Assembly (NCBI RefSeq): GCF_004339565.1
Contig: NZ_SMFZ01000002.1
Coordinates: 1,364,001-1,428,000, forward strand
From: Pseudonocardia endophytica
Lineage (GTDB): Bacteria > Actinomycetota > Actinomycetes > Mycobacteriales > Pseudonocardiaceae
Direction: 5' to 3'
Length of the DNA: 64,000 bases
Both the position numbers and the translations under genes were made by a program. This document shows positions 43,584-51,222 of the stretch, one piece after another; position 1 is the first letter of the stretch; each line of letters opens with the position of its first letter. The notes beneath the pieces were generated by a model. It was given only the letters and a program-made list of their open reading frames with translations, had not been told where the DNA came from and did no database searches.

Positions 43584-43952
43584 TCACGCGCCGCCGCCGG
43601 CGTCGGCCGCGGCCGCGTCGGTGTCCCGATCGCCGACGGCGCGGCTCAGGCTGGTCAGCCAGGCGAGATGGCCGGTCAACGCCACGCGGCCGCGCGGGGA
43701 CAGGCGGAACCAGGTCCGGGGACGGCGTCCGATCGACCCCTTTCGCACGTCGAGGTAGCCGGCGTCCTCGAGGGTGCGGCTGTGCTTCGAGATCGCCGAG
43801 TCGCTGACGTCGAGCATGTCGCGCGCGGTGGCGAAGTCGACCCACTCGGCGCCCTGCAGCAGGGCGCACAGGGCGAGGCGCGGTCCGGTCTCCAGCAGCG
43901 GGTCCCGGCCCGGCGCCCCGTCACCGGTGTCCGCGGTGTCGCCGTCGGTCAT
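43584..43952 (-). CDS. Winged-helix regulator (MarR/ArsR-like)
   Basis: A 122-residue DNA-binding protein: LCALLQGAEWVDFATARDMLDVSDSAISKHSRTLEDAGYLDVRKG holds the helix-turn-helix (core DMLDVSDSAISKHSRTLE) and wing (GRRPRTWFRLSPRGRVAL). It is translated from an ATG that overlaps the upstream membrane protein stop, so the two are co-expressed. Likely autoregulator through the CTTTC-N6-GAAAG repeat at 44436. Confidence 0.78.
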   Translation of the reverse strand: MTDGDTADTGDGAPGRDPLLETGPRLALCALLQGAEWVDFATARDMLDVSDSAISKHSRTLEDAGYLDVRKGSIGRRPRTWFRLSPRGRVALTGHLAWLTSLSRAVGDRDTDAAAADAGGGA

Positions 43953-44413
43953 CCGAGCACCCGGCCCGCCTCGATGTCGGCGCGCATGGCCGACCGGGTC
44001 GCCACCTGCGTGACGAACACGACGACCGCGATCGGCACCAGCAGCGCGAGCCCGATGCCCCGGTGACCGCTCCCGACCAGCTGGTGCAGGGCGACGTAGC
44101 CGCCGATCGCGACGACGATCCCGGCCAGCCAGTACTTCCGGGCCGACGGGTACGCGCCGATCCCGCGCGCGAGCTGCACCCCGGACCTGCGCCGGCGGGT
44201 CACCGAGTACGCGGCGGACGCGAGCGCCACCGCCGCGAGCGCCCACGAGAGGTAGGTCCACGATCCCGGCAGGTAGGACATCCACAGCGGCATGCCCGTG
44301 ATCAGCACGAGTACGGGCACGTAGAGCACCCAGTAGACGCGCGGGAACTGGGCGTGCGCCGCGATCCGCCGCCGTGCCTCGGCGACCTGGTCCAGCTCGG
44401 AGGGGTTCGACAT
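43949..44413 (-). CDS. Four-helix membrane protein of unknown function
   Basis: A 154-residue protein with four predicted membrane helices (VYWVLYVPVLVLITGMPLW, WTYLSWALAAVALASAAY, YWLAGIVVAIGGYVAL, GIGLALLVPIAVVVFV). The organisation of a membrane protein followed by a coupled winged-helix regulator is common in actinomycetes, but I do not recognise a function. Confidence 0.7.
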   Translation of the reverse strand: MSNPSELDQVAEARRRIAAHAQFPRVYWVLYVPVLVLITGMPLWMSYLPGSWTYLSWALAAVALASAAYSVTRRRRSGVQLARGIGAYPSARKYWLAGIVVAIGGYVALHQLVGSGHRGIGLALLVPIAVVVFVTQVATRSAMRADIEAGRVLG

Positions 44414-44435
44414 GGCTCTCTCCCGTCTGCATCTA

Positions 44436-44451
44436 CTTTCTATATGGAAAG
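44436..44451. promoter_or_regulatory. CTTTC-N6-GAAAG inverted repeat, likely operator
   Basis: CTTTCTATATGGAAAG is a near-perfect 16-bp palindrome in an AT-rich spot, 23 bp before the membrane-protein ATG. It fits a site for the coupled winged-helix regulator. Confidence 0.5.
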
Positions 44452-44494
44452 CGTGCGCTACGGGGAAAGCTGTGTCAAGCCGGCAAGGTTCGTC

Positions 44495-44947
44495 TCACCA
44501 GGCGCCCGCCACCTGGTGGGTGGTGGCGTTCAGCCGGTTCCACAGGTTGACCTGCGCGATCGAGAGGATCAGGGCGCCGAGCTGCCGCTCGTCGAACTGC
44601 GACGCGACCTCGGAGAACACGGCGTCCGGAACCGGGTCGCCGCGGTCGGCCAACCGGGTCATGCACTCGGCCAGCTCGAGTGCGGCGCGCTCGTCGTCGG
44701 AGAAGAACGGCGCGTCCCGCCACCCGGCCACCGTGTCGATCTTCTCCTCCGCGGTGCCGGACTTGCGCAGCGCGGCCGCGTGCATGTGCAGGCAGACGCC
44801 GCAGCCGTTGATCTGGCTGGCCCTCAGGTGCACCAGCTCGAGGACGTGTTCGGAGATGCCGGTGGCGCGTTCGGCCTTGCCCAGCGCCATCAGCGCGTCC
44901 ATCGCGCCGGGAACGACGAGGACGGGGTTCTGCATGCGTGCGGTCAC
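44495..44947 (-). CDS. Carboxymuconolactone decarboxylase/AhpD-family protein
   Basis: A 150-residue AhpD-like protein. The active-site motif is C49-G-V-C52 with H56 (CGVCLHMH), preceded by the conserved glutamate in LELVHLRASQING. Members act as peroxidase-type redox proteins or decarboxylases. GTG behind GAGGAG. It is divergent from an ECF sigma factor with a SnoaL tail; pairing of this sigma class (ECF41) with CMD genes is well known, and the promoter motif here supports it. Confidence 0.87.
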   Translation of the reverse strand: MTARMQNPVLVVPGAMDALMALGKAERATGISEHVLELVHLRASQINGCGVCLHMHAAALRKSGTAEEKIDTVAGWRDAPFFSDDERAALELAECMTRLADRGDPVPDAVFSEVASQFDERQLGALILSIAQVNLWNRLNATTHQVAGAW

Positions 44948-44962
44948 GGTTGCTCCTCGGGT

Positions 44963-44989
44963 CGTCACACCGGTCGGATCCGGCGTGTC
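44963..44989 (+). promoter_or_regulatory. ECF41-type promoter motif for the sigma factor gene
   Basis: CGTCACA (44963-44969), 16-bp spacer, TGTC (44986-44989), followed 39 bp later by the sigma ATG. It differs by one base per box from the known ECF41 consensus TGTCACA-N16-CGTC and is identical to the motif on the other strand at 44999-45025. Confidence 0.65.
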
Positions 44990-44998
44990 CGGAAGGAG

Positions 44999-45025
44999 GA
45001 CACGTCGGACGAGGAGGATGTGACG
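44999..45025 (-). promoter_or_regulatory. ECF41-type promoter motif for the AhpD-like gene
   Basis: On the minus strand CGTCACA (45025-45019), 16-bp spacer, TGTC (45002-44999), about 51 bp before the AhpD-like GTG. Same boxes and spacing as the plus-strand copy. Confidence 0.65.
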
Positions 45026-45028
45026 GCG

Positions 45029-45874
45029 ATGGATCTGGAGAGCGGGTTCGAGGAGCATCGGGGACACCTGAGCCGGGTGGCTCTGCGCGTGCTGGGCTCG
45101 CACGCCGAGGCCGAGGACGCCGTGCAGGAGGCGTGGCTGCGCGTGCGGGCCGCGCAGGACACCGGCACGATCGAGAACCCTCGCGCCTGGTTGACGACGG
45201 TCGTGTCGCGCGTCGCGCTGAACCAGTTGCGGTCGCGGACGGCACGCCGCGAGGAGTTCCCGGAACGGCTGCCGGATCCGGTGGTCGTCCGGGACGGGCC
45301 GGACGACCCGCAGTCCAGCGCCGAGACGGCCGACGCCGTCGGGCTGGCGCTGCTCGTCGTGCTGGACGCGCTCGCCCCGGAGGAGCGGCTGGCGTTCGTG
45401 CTGCACGACATGTTCGGATGGGCGTTCGACGAGATCGCCCCGCTCGTCGAACGCACCCCGACCGCGGCGCGTCAACTCGCCAGCCGGGCCCGGCGACGTG
45501 TCCGTGGTGCGACGCCGGACCCGCGGGGCCGGGCCGAGCGTCGGGAGGTCGCCGACGCGTTCCTGGCCGCCGCGCACCGCGGGGACATCGCCGGCCTGGT
45601 CGCGGTGCTGTCCCCGGACGTCGTGCTGCGCGTCGACGCCGGCGGCGGGGTCCGCGAGGTGCACGGTGCGGAGCGGGTGGCCGGGCAGGCGGCCGCCTAC
45701 CGCACCGGCGACCAGGTCCGTCACTCCGTGCTGGTCGACGGCCGCCCCGGCGCGCTCGGGGTGCTCGACGGGCGGCCGCAGGCGTTGCTGGCGTTCACCG
45801 TCTCCGACGGTCTGATCACCGGGATCGACATCCTCGCCGACCCGGCGCGTCTGTCCGCCATCGATCTCGGGTGA
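45029..45874 (+). CDS. ECF41-type sigma factor (SigJ-like) with SnoaL C-terminal domain
   Basis: A 281-residue sigma factor. Region 2 is VALRVLGSHAEAEDAVQEAWLRVR (core SHAEAEDAVQEAWLR), region 4 is LAPEERLAFVLHDMFGWAFDEIAPLVERTPTAARQLASRARRRV (core MFGWAFDEIAPLV), then a SnoaL-like tail from about residue 170 which modulates activity in ECF41 proteins. ATG 45029 lies 11 bp behind GAGGAGG. The divergent AhpD-like gene and the duplicated promoter motif indicate self-activation plus control of that gene. Confidence 0.88.
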   Translation: MDLESGFEEHRGHLSRVALRVLGSHAEAEDAVQEAWLRVRAAQDTGTIENPRAWLTTVVSRVALNQLRSRTARREEFPERLPDPVVVRDGPDDPQSSAETADAVGLALLVVLDALAPEERLAFVLHDMFGWAFDEIAPLVERTPTAARQLASRARRRVRGATPDPRGRAERREVADAFLAAAHRGDIAGLVAVLSPDVVLRVDAGGGVREVHGAERVAGQAAAYRTGDQVRHSVLVDGRPGALGVLDGRPQALLAFTVSDGLITGIDILADPARLSAIDLG

Positions 45875-45922
45875 CGGGTCAGGCGCCGGTCGTCGAGCCC
45901 GGACGGACGATCATCAGCACGG

Positions 45923-46165
45923 TCACGACGGCCCACGGTCGACGCGCTGGAGCGGCGCGGCGCCGTCACGCGCGACGGCGACGGCGACGGCGGGCGCGGC
46001 CGGACCGCGGAACTGCGCGTCACGGCAGAGGGCGACCGGCCGCGCAGGATCGGACGGGACGCCATCGCCGAGGCCGACGACGACGTTCGGGGCCGGCTCG
46101 GTGCGGAACTGTACGACACGGTTCTTCGGGCGTTGGCGGAACTGCACCATCCCGGCGACCAGCTG
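45923..46165 (+). pseudogene. Probable MarR-family fragment
   Basis: The frame reads SRRPTVDALERRGAVTRDGDG, here the recognition-helix end RRPTVDALERRG, then TAELRVTAEGDRPRRIG and a helix ending LAELHHPG. This resembles the second half of a MarR regulator (recognition helix, wing, dimer helix). The N-terminal half and a start codon are missing, and the frame runs open into the transporter. Likely a relic of a regulator that once controlled the efflux gene; modest similarity only. Confidence 0.4.
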
Positions 46166-46285
46166 GCGTTTGACCTGCGATATCAGTCGCCTCGACCTCT
46201 TTACTGCCTCCTTCTGGCATCTGATTCGTCGACGCAATGGAATTGTCGCTCTACGCTGATCGCGAGACGATTCCGGAGGTATTCC

Positions 46286-47605
46286 GTGCTGTTCGCCAAC
46301 GGGCGGTTCCGTCGGTTGTTCACCGCGCAGGTCGTCGCGCTGGTGGGAACCGGGCTGACGACGGTCGCGCTCGGCCTGCTCGCCTACGATCTCGCCGGCT
46401 CGCGCGCTGCACTGGTGCTCGGCACGGCCCTGGCCGTCAAGATGGTCGCCTACGTCGTGGTGTCGCCGCTGGTCGGCGCGATCGCCGACCGGGTGCCGCG
46501 ACGGCGGATCATGATCGCCGCCGACCTGACGCGGGCCGGTGTGGTGCTGGTCCTGCCGTGGGTGACCCAGGTGTGGCAGGTGTACGCGCTGATCGCCGTG
46601 CTGCAGGCGGCGTCCGCGTCGTTCACGCCGGTGTTCCAGTCCGTACTGCCCGACGTGCTGCCGGACGAGGAGGGCTACACGCGGGCGCTGTCCGCCTCGC
46701 AGGTCGCGGTCAGCCTGGAGAACGTGCTCAGCCCGCTGCTCGCCGCGGCCGCGCTGGCGGTGACCACGTACTCGACGTTGTTCGTCGGCACCGCGGTGGG
46801 ATTCCTCGGCTCGGCCGCCCTCGTGCTGGCCACGGCCGTCCCGGCCGCGCAGCGCGCTCAGGGCCGGTTCGCCGACCGGCTGTCCCTCGGGCTGCGCCTG
46901 TTCCGGTCCACGCCGCAGCTGCGCGGTCTGCTGGCGCTGAACATGGTGGTGGCCGCGACCGGCGCGATCTCCCTGGTCACGACCGTCAACGTGGTGCGCG
47001 ACCTGCTCGGCGCCGGCGAGTCGGCGGTCGGGCTGCTGCTCGCCGCGGCCGGGGCGGGCACCGCTCTCGCGGCCGTGTCCGCGCCTGCGGTGAGCAGGCG
47101 TCTGCCGGACCGGAGCGTGATGCTCGGCGGTGCCGTGCTCGCTCTGGGGGCGACCACGGCTGCCCTCCTGCTGGCCGCCCTGCCGTCCTGGCCGCTGGCC
47201 GTCGTGGCCTGGGCGTTGATCGGGTTCGGGCCCGGGTGGATCACCGTCACGACCGGGCGTCTGTTGCGCGGGTCGTCCGGCCCGGCTCAGCGGCCCGCCC
47301 TGTTCAGCGCGCAGTTCTCGCTGTCGCACGCGTGCTGGCTGATCACCTATCCGCTGACCGGCTGGCTGGCCGCCTCGGCCGGGTTCGGCGTGGCGTGGGG
47401 TGTGCTCGCCGTGCTGGCCCTCGCCGGCGCGGGCATCGCCGTTGCGCTCTGGCCGGTCCGCGGCGGCGACCTCGTCCGCCACCGCCACGACGACGTGTCG
47501 GAGCACGTCCGTCTCGCCACCACCCACCGCAGCGGGCGGGGATGGACGCACGCGCACCGCGTCGTCGTCGACGGGGACCATCCGCACGGCCCGGTCCCGG
47601 CGTAG
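46286..47605 (+). CDS. MFS efflux transporter with His-rich C-terminal tail
   Basis: A 439-residue MFS protein of the MFS_3/enterobactin-exporter type (FTAQVVALVGTGLTTVALGL, ADRVPRRRIMIAADLTRAG, TRALSASQVAVSLENVLSP). GTG 46286 is set by GGAGGT six bases upstream. After the last helix the tail has nine histidines in about 45 residues (RHRHDDVSEH, THAHR, DHPHG), suggesting metal binding or a metal-ion export role (inference). The upstream 120 bp are AT-richer than the surroundings and hold CAAT-GGA-ATTG at 46235-46245. Confidence 0.82.
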   Translation: MLFANGRFRRLFTAQVVALVGTGLTTVALGLLAYDLAGSRAALVLGTALAVKMVAYVVVSPLVGAIADRVPRRRIMIAADLTRAGVVLVLPWVTQVWQVYALIAVLQAASASFTPVFQSVLPDVLPDEEGYTRALSASQVAVSLENVLSPLLAAAALAVTTYSTLFVGTAVGFLGSAALVLATAVPAAQRAQGRFADRLSLGLRLFRSTPQLRGLLALNMVVAATGAISLVTTVNVVRDLLGAGESAVGLLLAAAGAGTALAAVSAPAVSRRLPDRSVMLGGAVLALGATTAALLLAALPSWPLAVVAWALIGFGPGWITVTTGRLLRGSSGPAQRPALFSAQFSLSHACWLITYPLTGWLAASAGFGVAWGVLAVLALAGAGIAVALWPVRGGDLVRHRHDDVSEHVRLATTHRSGRGWTHAHRVVVDGDHPHGPVPA

Positions 47606-47813
47606 GACGAAGCGTCCGACGCCGACCCGTGCCGGCGGGGAACACCGCGCGCCGGATGTGAGCAGCTCTCGCGCCTCGGGGCTGAGCGAACGGAGCTGTC
47701 GTTCGACTCGGGGGTGGTGGGTCGGCGCGAGATGTCCGGACAGGGGCGGGCGTTCCCGGCTGGTGGAAGTTCGGTTGCTCGCGGGCGAGGGCGTTCCTAC
47801 CCTGGAGTACGCA

Positions 47814-47902
47814 CCATCCAGAGCGGCCGAGAGACCCGGCTCGACGACGCCGCAGCAACCCCCCGCCGATGCGGGCGAAGGTGCTCACGCCGGGAACGAT
47901 GG
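47814..47902 (+). promoter_or_regulatory. SAM-I (S-box) riboswitch
   Basis: The region has P1 (CCATC 47814-47818 with GATGG 47898-47902), AGAG-GG-GAGAGA kink-turn wording, GGCTC, the invariant GCAACC (about 47855-47860), a P3 hairpin CCCGC/GCGGG (47862-47875), and AAGGTGCT (47878-47885). This matches the S-box order. The 3' P1 strand overlaps the leader ORF ribosome site GGAGGA (47901-47906), so SAM binding should hide it: translational OFF control. Confidence 0.87.
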
Positions 47903-47912
47903 AGGACGTGGG

Positions 47913-48020
47913 ATGAGCAGGACGGAGCGGCGCCCCGGGTACTGCGGGCGCTACCGACGCCATGTCGACCTGCTCCGGGTGACCAGCGCCGCCTGTCAGG
48001 GCGGATCGCCCCGGACCTGA
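47913..48020 (+). CDS. Cys leader peptide downstream of the SAM riboswitch
   Basis: A 35-residue peptide too short for most gene finders. ATG six bases behind GGAGGA. It contains RRHVDLLRVTSAAC, the motif of actinobacterial leader peptides found before sulfur and methionine genes, with cysteines at 11 and 28. It ends 42 bp before the LLM gene. GGATCG (48003-48008) in its 3' part can pair with CGATCC (48054-48059) near the LLM start, so ribosome stalling at Cys codons could free the LLM start (inference). Confidence 0.8.
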   Translation: MSRTERRPGYCGRYRRHVDLLRVTSAACQGGSPRT

Positions 48021-48062
48021 CCCCACCCCCGCGGCCGACCGTGCCGCAGGAAGCGATCCCGA

Positions 48063-49106
48063 ATGTCCACATCGGATACCGGCGCGCCCGTGCGCGCGCC
48101 GCTGCACCTCGCCGTCGCGCTCGACGGGGTCGGATGGCATCCCGCCGCCCGGCACGACCCGGACGCCCGCGTCACCGACCCGGCCTCCGCACGGCACTGG
48201 GTGGACCTGGCCACGACGGCCGAGCGCGGCCTGCTCGACCTCGTCACCGTCGAGGACGGCCCGGACTCCCGCAACCACGCGCTGCGGGTGGCCGCACTCG
48301 TCGCGCCGTCCACGACCCGGATCGGGCTGGTCCCGACGGTCACCGCCACCGGGACGGCGCCCCTGGCCGCGGCGCTGGCCGCGCTGGACCACGACTCGGT
48401 CGGCCGCGCGGGCTGGCGGCTGACCACACCCGCCGACGAGACCCGCCTTCCCGGCGACCGCGCGCTCGGCACACCCGCCGCACGGGCACGGCACGCCGAG
48501 CAGCTCGACGACCTGGCCTCCGCCGTCGCCGCCGTACGTCTGCGCTGGTCCGCGGGTGGCGGCGCGGCCGACCGGCCCCCGCAGGGTCATCCGCCGGTGG
48601 TCGCCCTCGGTCACGGGTGGGAGACGTTCCGTCTCGCCGCCCGCGCCGCGGACGTCGTGCTCACGACGCCGGTGGACGCATTCGGCGCGGCCGCGGTCGT
48701 CGAGCAGGTCAGGGAGGCCGAGCACCACGTCGGCCGCACCGGACCGCCGCTGCGGATCCTCGGCGACATGGTCGTCCTGCTCGAGGACACCGACCTCGCG
48801 GCCCGGGACCGCCTCGACCTCCTCGACGCGCACGAGATGCTGTACTCCGACGCCGCCGTCGTCGCCACCACGCCGTCCGGACTGGCGGACATGCTGACGG
48901 CCTGGCAGCGGTCCGGACTGGACGGTTACCGGCTGCGCCCGGCCCGCCTCCCGTCCGATCTGGACCGGATCACCGACGAGCTGGTGCCCGAGCTGCAACG
49001 GCGGGGCGCGTTCCGCACGGCCTACGACGGGTCGACGCTGCGCGACCACCTGGGTCTCGCGTCGTGGTCGCGGGGAGCCCGGGTCGAGGCGACGGTCGCG
49101 TCGTGA
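48063..49106 (+). CDS. LLM-class flavin-dependent monooxygenase
   Basis: A 347-residue luciferase-like protein beginning LHLAVALDGVGWHPAARHDP. It is shorter in loops than usual and clearly resembles the gene at 52606-53799 (LHLAVALADCGWHPAA, then LVTIEDG). ELVPELQRRGAFRTAYDGSTLRDHLGL, ending motif STLRDHLGL, is shared with the NtaA-type paralogue at 51223. Its placement under a SAM riboswitch and Cys leader indicates a role in organosulfur use. ATG behind AGGAAG. Its stop overlaps another leader peptide start. Confidence 0.82.
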   Translation: MSTSDTGAPVRAPLHLAVALDGVGWHPAARHDPDARVTDPASARHWVDLATTAERGLLDLVTVEDGPDSRNHALRVAALVAPSTTRIGLVPTVTATGTAPLAAALAALDHDSVGRAGWRLTTPADETRLPGDRALGTPAARARHAEQLDDLASAVAAVRLRWSAGGGAADRPPQGHPPVVALGHGWETFRLAARAADVVLTTPVDAFGAAAVVEQVREAEHHVGRTGPPLRILGDMVVLLEDTDLAARDRLDLLDAHEMLYSDAAVVATTPSGLADMLTAWQRSGLDGYRLRPARLPSDLDRITDELVPELQRRGAFRTAYDGSTLRDHLGLASWSRGARVEATVAS

Positions 49107-49222
49107 CCGGCAGCTCGCTCTCCCGCCGCAGGCACGTCGACCAGGGGCGGACGCACGCGGCGCTGTGTCGTCGCCGACCGGAACCGGCGACCCCGCGACG
49201 ACCTCGACTGGAGACATCATGA
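49103..49222 (+). CDS. Cys leader peptide before a 60-residue ORF
   Basis: A 39-residue frame starting GTG within the LLM stop codon. It contains SRRRHVDQGRTHAALCRR, the same RRRHVD...C layout as the other leader peptides, then a basic/Pro tail. Its stop (49220-49222) overlaps the ATG of the 60-residue ORF, so the two could be translationally coupled. Confidence 0.65.
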   Translation: MTGSSLSRRRHVDQGRTHAALCRRRPEPATPRRPRLETS

Positions 49223-49401
49223 CCACCGCGACGACCCCCGACACCGCCCGCACGCTGCTCGACGGCCTGGAGGCACTGGTGCAACGCCACCGTGCGCTCG
49301 CCCACGACGACGCCGCCCCGCTGCACGCGGAGCTGATCACGGCCGAGGTGGCGATGCAGCTCGCCGTGGCCCGGCGGGCGCTGCGCCGCGGGCCCGCGTA
49401 G
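49219..49401 (+). CDS. Small hypothetical protein behind a Cys leader
   Basis: A 60-residue, mostly helical, soluble protein (RTLLDGLEALVQRHRALAHDD; motif LEALVQRHRAL). It has a GGAG site before the ATG and is followed by a strong terminator, so it is a real transcription-unit end. No family recognised. Position suggests a sulfur-responsive small protein. Confidence 0.6.
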   Translation: MTTATTPDTARTLLDGLEALVQRHRALAHDDAAPLHAELITAEVAMQLAVARRALRRGPA

Positions 49402-49407
49402 AGGACG

Positions 49408-49462
49408 GGCGACGGCGTGCGTGCCCCCGGATCCGTGGCCGGGGCCCACGCACGCCGTCGCC
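49408..49462. terminator. 16-bp perfect hairpin terminator
   Basis: Arms 49408-49423 (GGCGACGGCGTGCGTG) and 49447-49462 are exact complements, with an inner CCCCGG/CCGGGG pairing. It lies between the convergent small ORF and the decarboxylase gene. Confidence 0.8.
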
Positions 49463-49476
49463 GACGGGTGCGCGGC

Positions 49477-51156
49477 CTACGCGTTCGACGTGTTGATCCC
49501 GCGCGCCAGCTCGGCCAGCAGGCGCGGGGCGTCGCGGCGGGGAAGGTGGACCTCGATCAGGAACGCGGCGTCCGGCGATCCCGCGGCCTTCGCCAGCGCG
49601 TCCCGCAGCTCGTCCGGCGTGGTCGCGGCCATGCAGGTCACGCCGGGAGCACCGAGCGCGGACGGCACCTGTGTCCAGTTCCACCCGACGATGTCCTGGT
49701 AGACCGCGTCCGGGCTCTGGATCTCCCGCTCGACCGTGTAGCCGCTGTTGTTCAGCACGAACACGACCGGTGTGAGACCGCGGGCGAACACGGTGCCCAG
49801 CTCCTGGATCGTCAGCTGCGCGGAGCCGTCGCCGATGAACAGCACCGGCCTGCGGCCGGGCGCGGCCAGCCCGGCGCCGAGCGTGGCCGGCAGCGTGTAG
49901 CCGATCGAGGACCACACCGGCTGGCCGAGCAGGTCCGAGTCCGGGGCCAGACTCAGGTCCAGCGCGCCGTAGAACGCGGTGCCGGCCTCCGCGATCACGG
50001 TCGTCGACGGCTGCAGCCACTGCTGCACCTCGCCCCAGAACCGCTCCTGGTCCAGCGTGTCGCCCTCGACGGTGTCCGGGGCGGTCGCCGGGAGGTCGAC
50101 GGGCGCGAGCTGCGGCAGGCGACTCGCCGTGACGACGTCGCGCAGCGCGGCCAGCGCGTCGGCCATCCGCACGCCCGGGTAGACGGCGCGCCCGATCCGC
50201 GCCCGGTCGACGGCCAGCTCGACGGCGGCGCCCGGGTCGTAGCCGTGGGTGAAGAAGCCGGTCGTGAAGTCGCTGTGCACGGTGCCGACCATGACCAGCG
50301 GTGACGCCGTGTCGACGGCCTCGCGCGCCGCGTCCGAGCGGGTCGTCGCGCCGAGGTAGGTCCCGAGGCTGGCCGGGTGCGTCTCGTCGAGGATCGCCTT
50401 CGAGCCGGACTGCGTCGCGACCTGCACGCCCGGTAGCGCGGCGATCGAGGAGATCGCGTCCTCCTGGGCGCACCGGTGGACCTTCGGCCCGACGAGCAGG
50501 CAGGCGCGGTCGACGTCGTCGAACCGGCGGCGCAGCGCGTCGGTGAACTCCGCGACGGCCTGCGTGTCGCTCTGCGGGGCACGCAGCGGTGTCGCGATCG
50601 GACCGGACGGCACCGCCGCCGTCGCGACGTCCAGCGGGACTCCGATGTAGACCGGCTTGCCCGACTCCAGCGCGCCGCGCAGCACGCGGTCGATCTCGGC
50701 GACGAGATCGTCCGGGTCGTCGGTGTCCAGCACCGTCCGGTGCGCCGTGATCTCCGCGGACATCCGCTCGAAGCGGCGGAAGTCGCCGTCGAGGAACGTG
50801 TGGTGCAGCGGTGCGCCGGTGTCCATCGAGGACCGCGACGGCATCCCGACGACGTGCACGACGGGCACGTCCTCGGCGTAGCTGCCCGCCACCCCGTTCA
50901 GCGCGGACAGCTCCCCGACGCCGTACGTCGTGAGGAACGCGCCGACCCGGCGCCCGACACGGGCGAACCCGTCGGCCGCGTAGGAGGCGTTCAGCTCGTT
51001 CGTCGACCCGACCCAGTCCAGGCCGTCGACGGTGAGCATCTCGTCGAGCAGGGACAGGTTGAAGTCGCCGGGCAGGCCGAACAGGTGGTCGGCTCCGAGC
51101 TGGACCAGGCGGGTGGCCAGGTACGCGCCGACCGTGGTCCGGGGGTGGTCGCTCAT
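49477..51156 (-). CDS. Thiamine-diphosphate decarboxylase (indolepyruvate/pyruvate decarboxylase type)
   Basis: A 559-residue ThDP enzyme. The cofactor glutamate is in GSTNELNASYAADG, the PDC/IPDC-type double histidine is in LHHTFLDGDF, and the ThDP/Mg motif is GDGSAQLTIQELG...NNSGYTVE, key parts GDGSAQL and NNSGYT. It decarboxylates a 2-oxo acid to an aldehyde. It follows two LLM monooxygenases on the same strand and would share their Cys-leader control, which is unusual for this family; a keto acid derived from a sulfur amino acid or sulfonate is a possible substrate (inference). Confidence 0.85.
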   Translation of the reverse strand: MSDHPRTTVGAYLATRLVQLGADHLFGLPGDFNLSLLDEMLTVDGLDWVGSTNELNASYAADGFARVGRRVGAFLTTYGVGELSALNGVAGSYAEDVPVVHVVGMPSRSSMDTGAPLHHTFLDGDFRRFERMSAEITAHRTVLDTDDPDDLVAEIDRVLRGALESGKPVYIGVPLDVATAAVPSGPIATPLRAPQSDTQAVAEFTDALRRRFDDVDRACLLVGPKVHRCAQEDAISSIAALPGVQVATQSGSKAILDETHPASLGTYLGATTRSDAAREAVDTASPLVMVGTVHSDFTTGFFTHGYDPGAAVELAVDRARIGRAVYPGVRMADALAALRDVVTASRLPQLAPVDLPATAPDTVEGDTLDQERFWGEVQQWLQPSTTVIAEAGTAFYGALDLSLAPDSDLLGQPVWSSIGYTLPATLGAGLAAPGRRPVLFIGDGSAQLTIQELGTVFARGLTPVVFVLNNSGYTVEREIQSPDAVYQDIVGWNWTQVPSALGAPGVTCMAATTPDELRDALAKAAGSPDAAFLIEVHLPRRDAPRLLAELARGINTSNA

Positions 51157-51222
51157 GGTCTCGCTTCCGTCGGCGGGTCTACGCCCATCGGGCCGGAGCC
51201 GCCGCCGTCGCGCAACTCGGGA

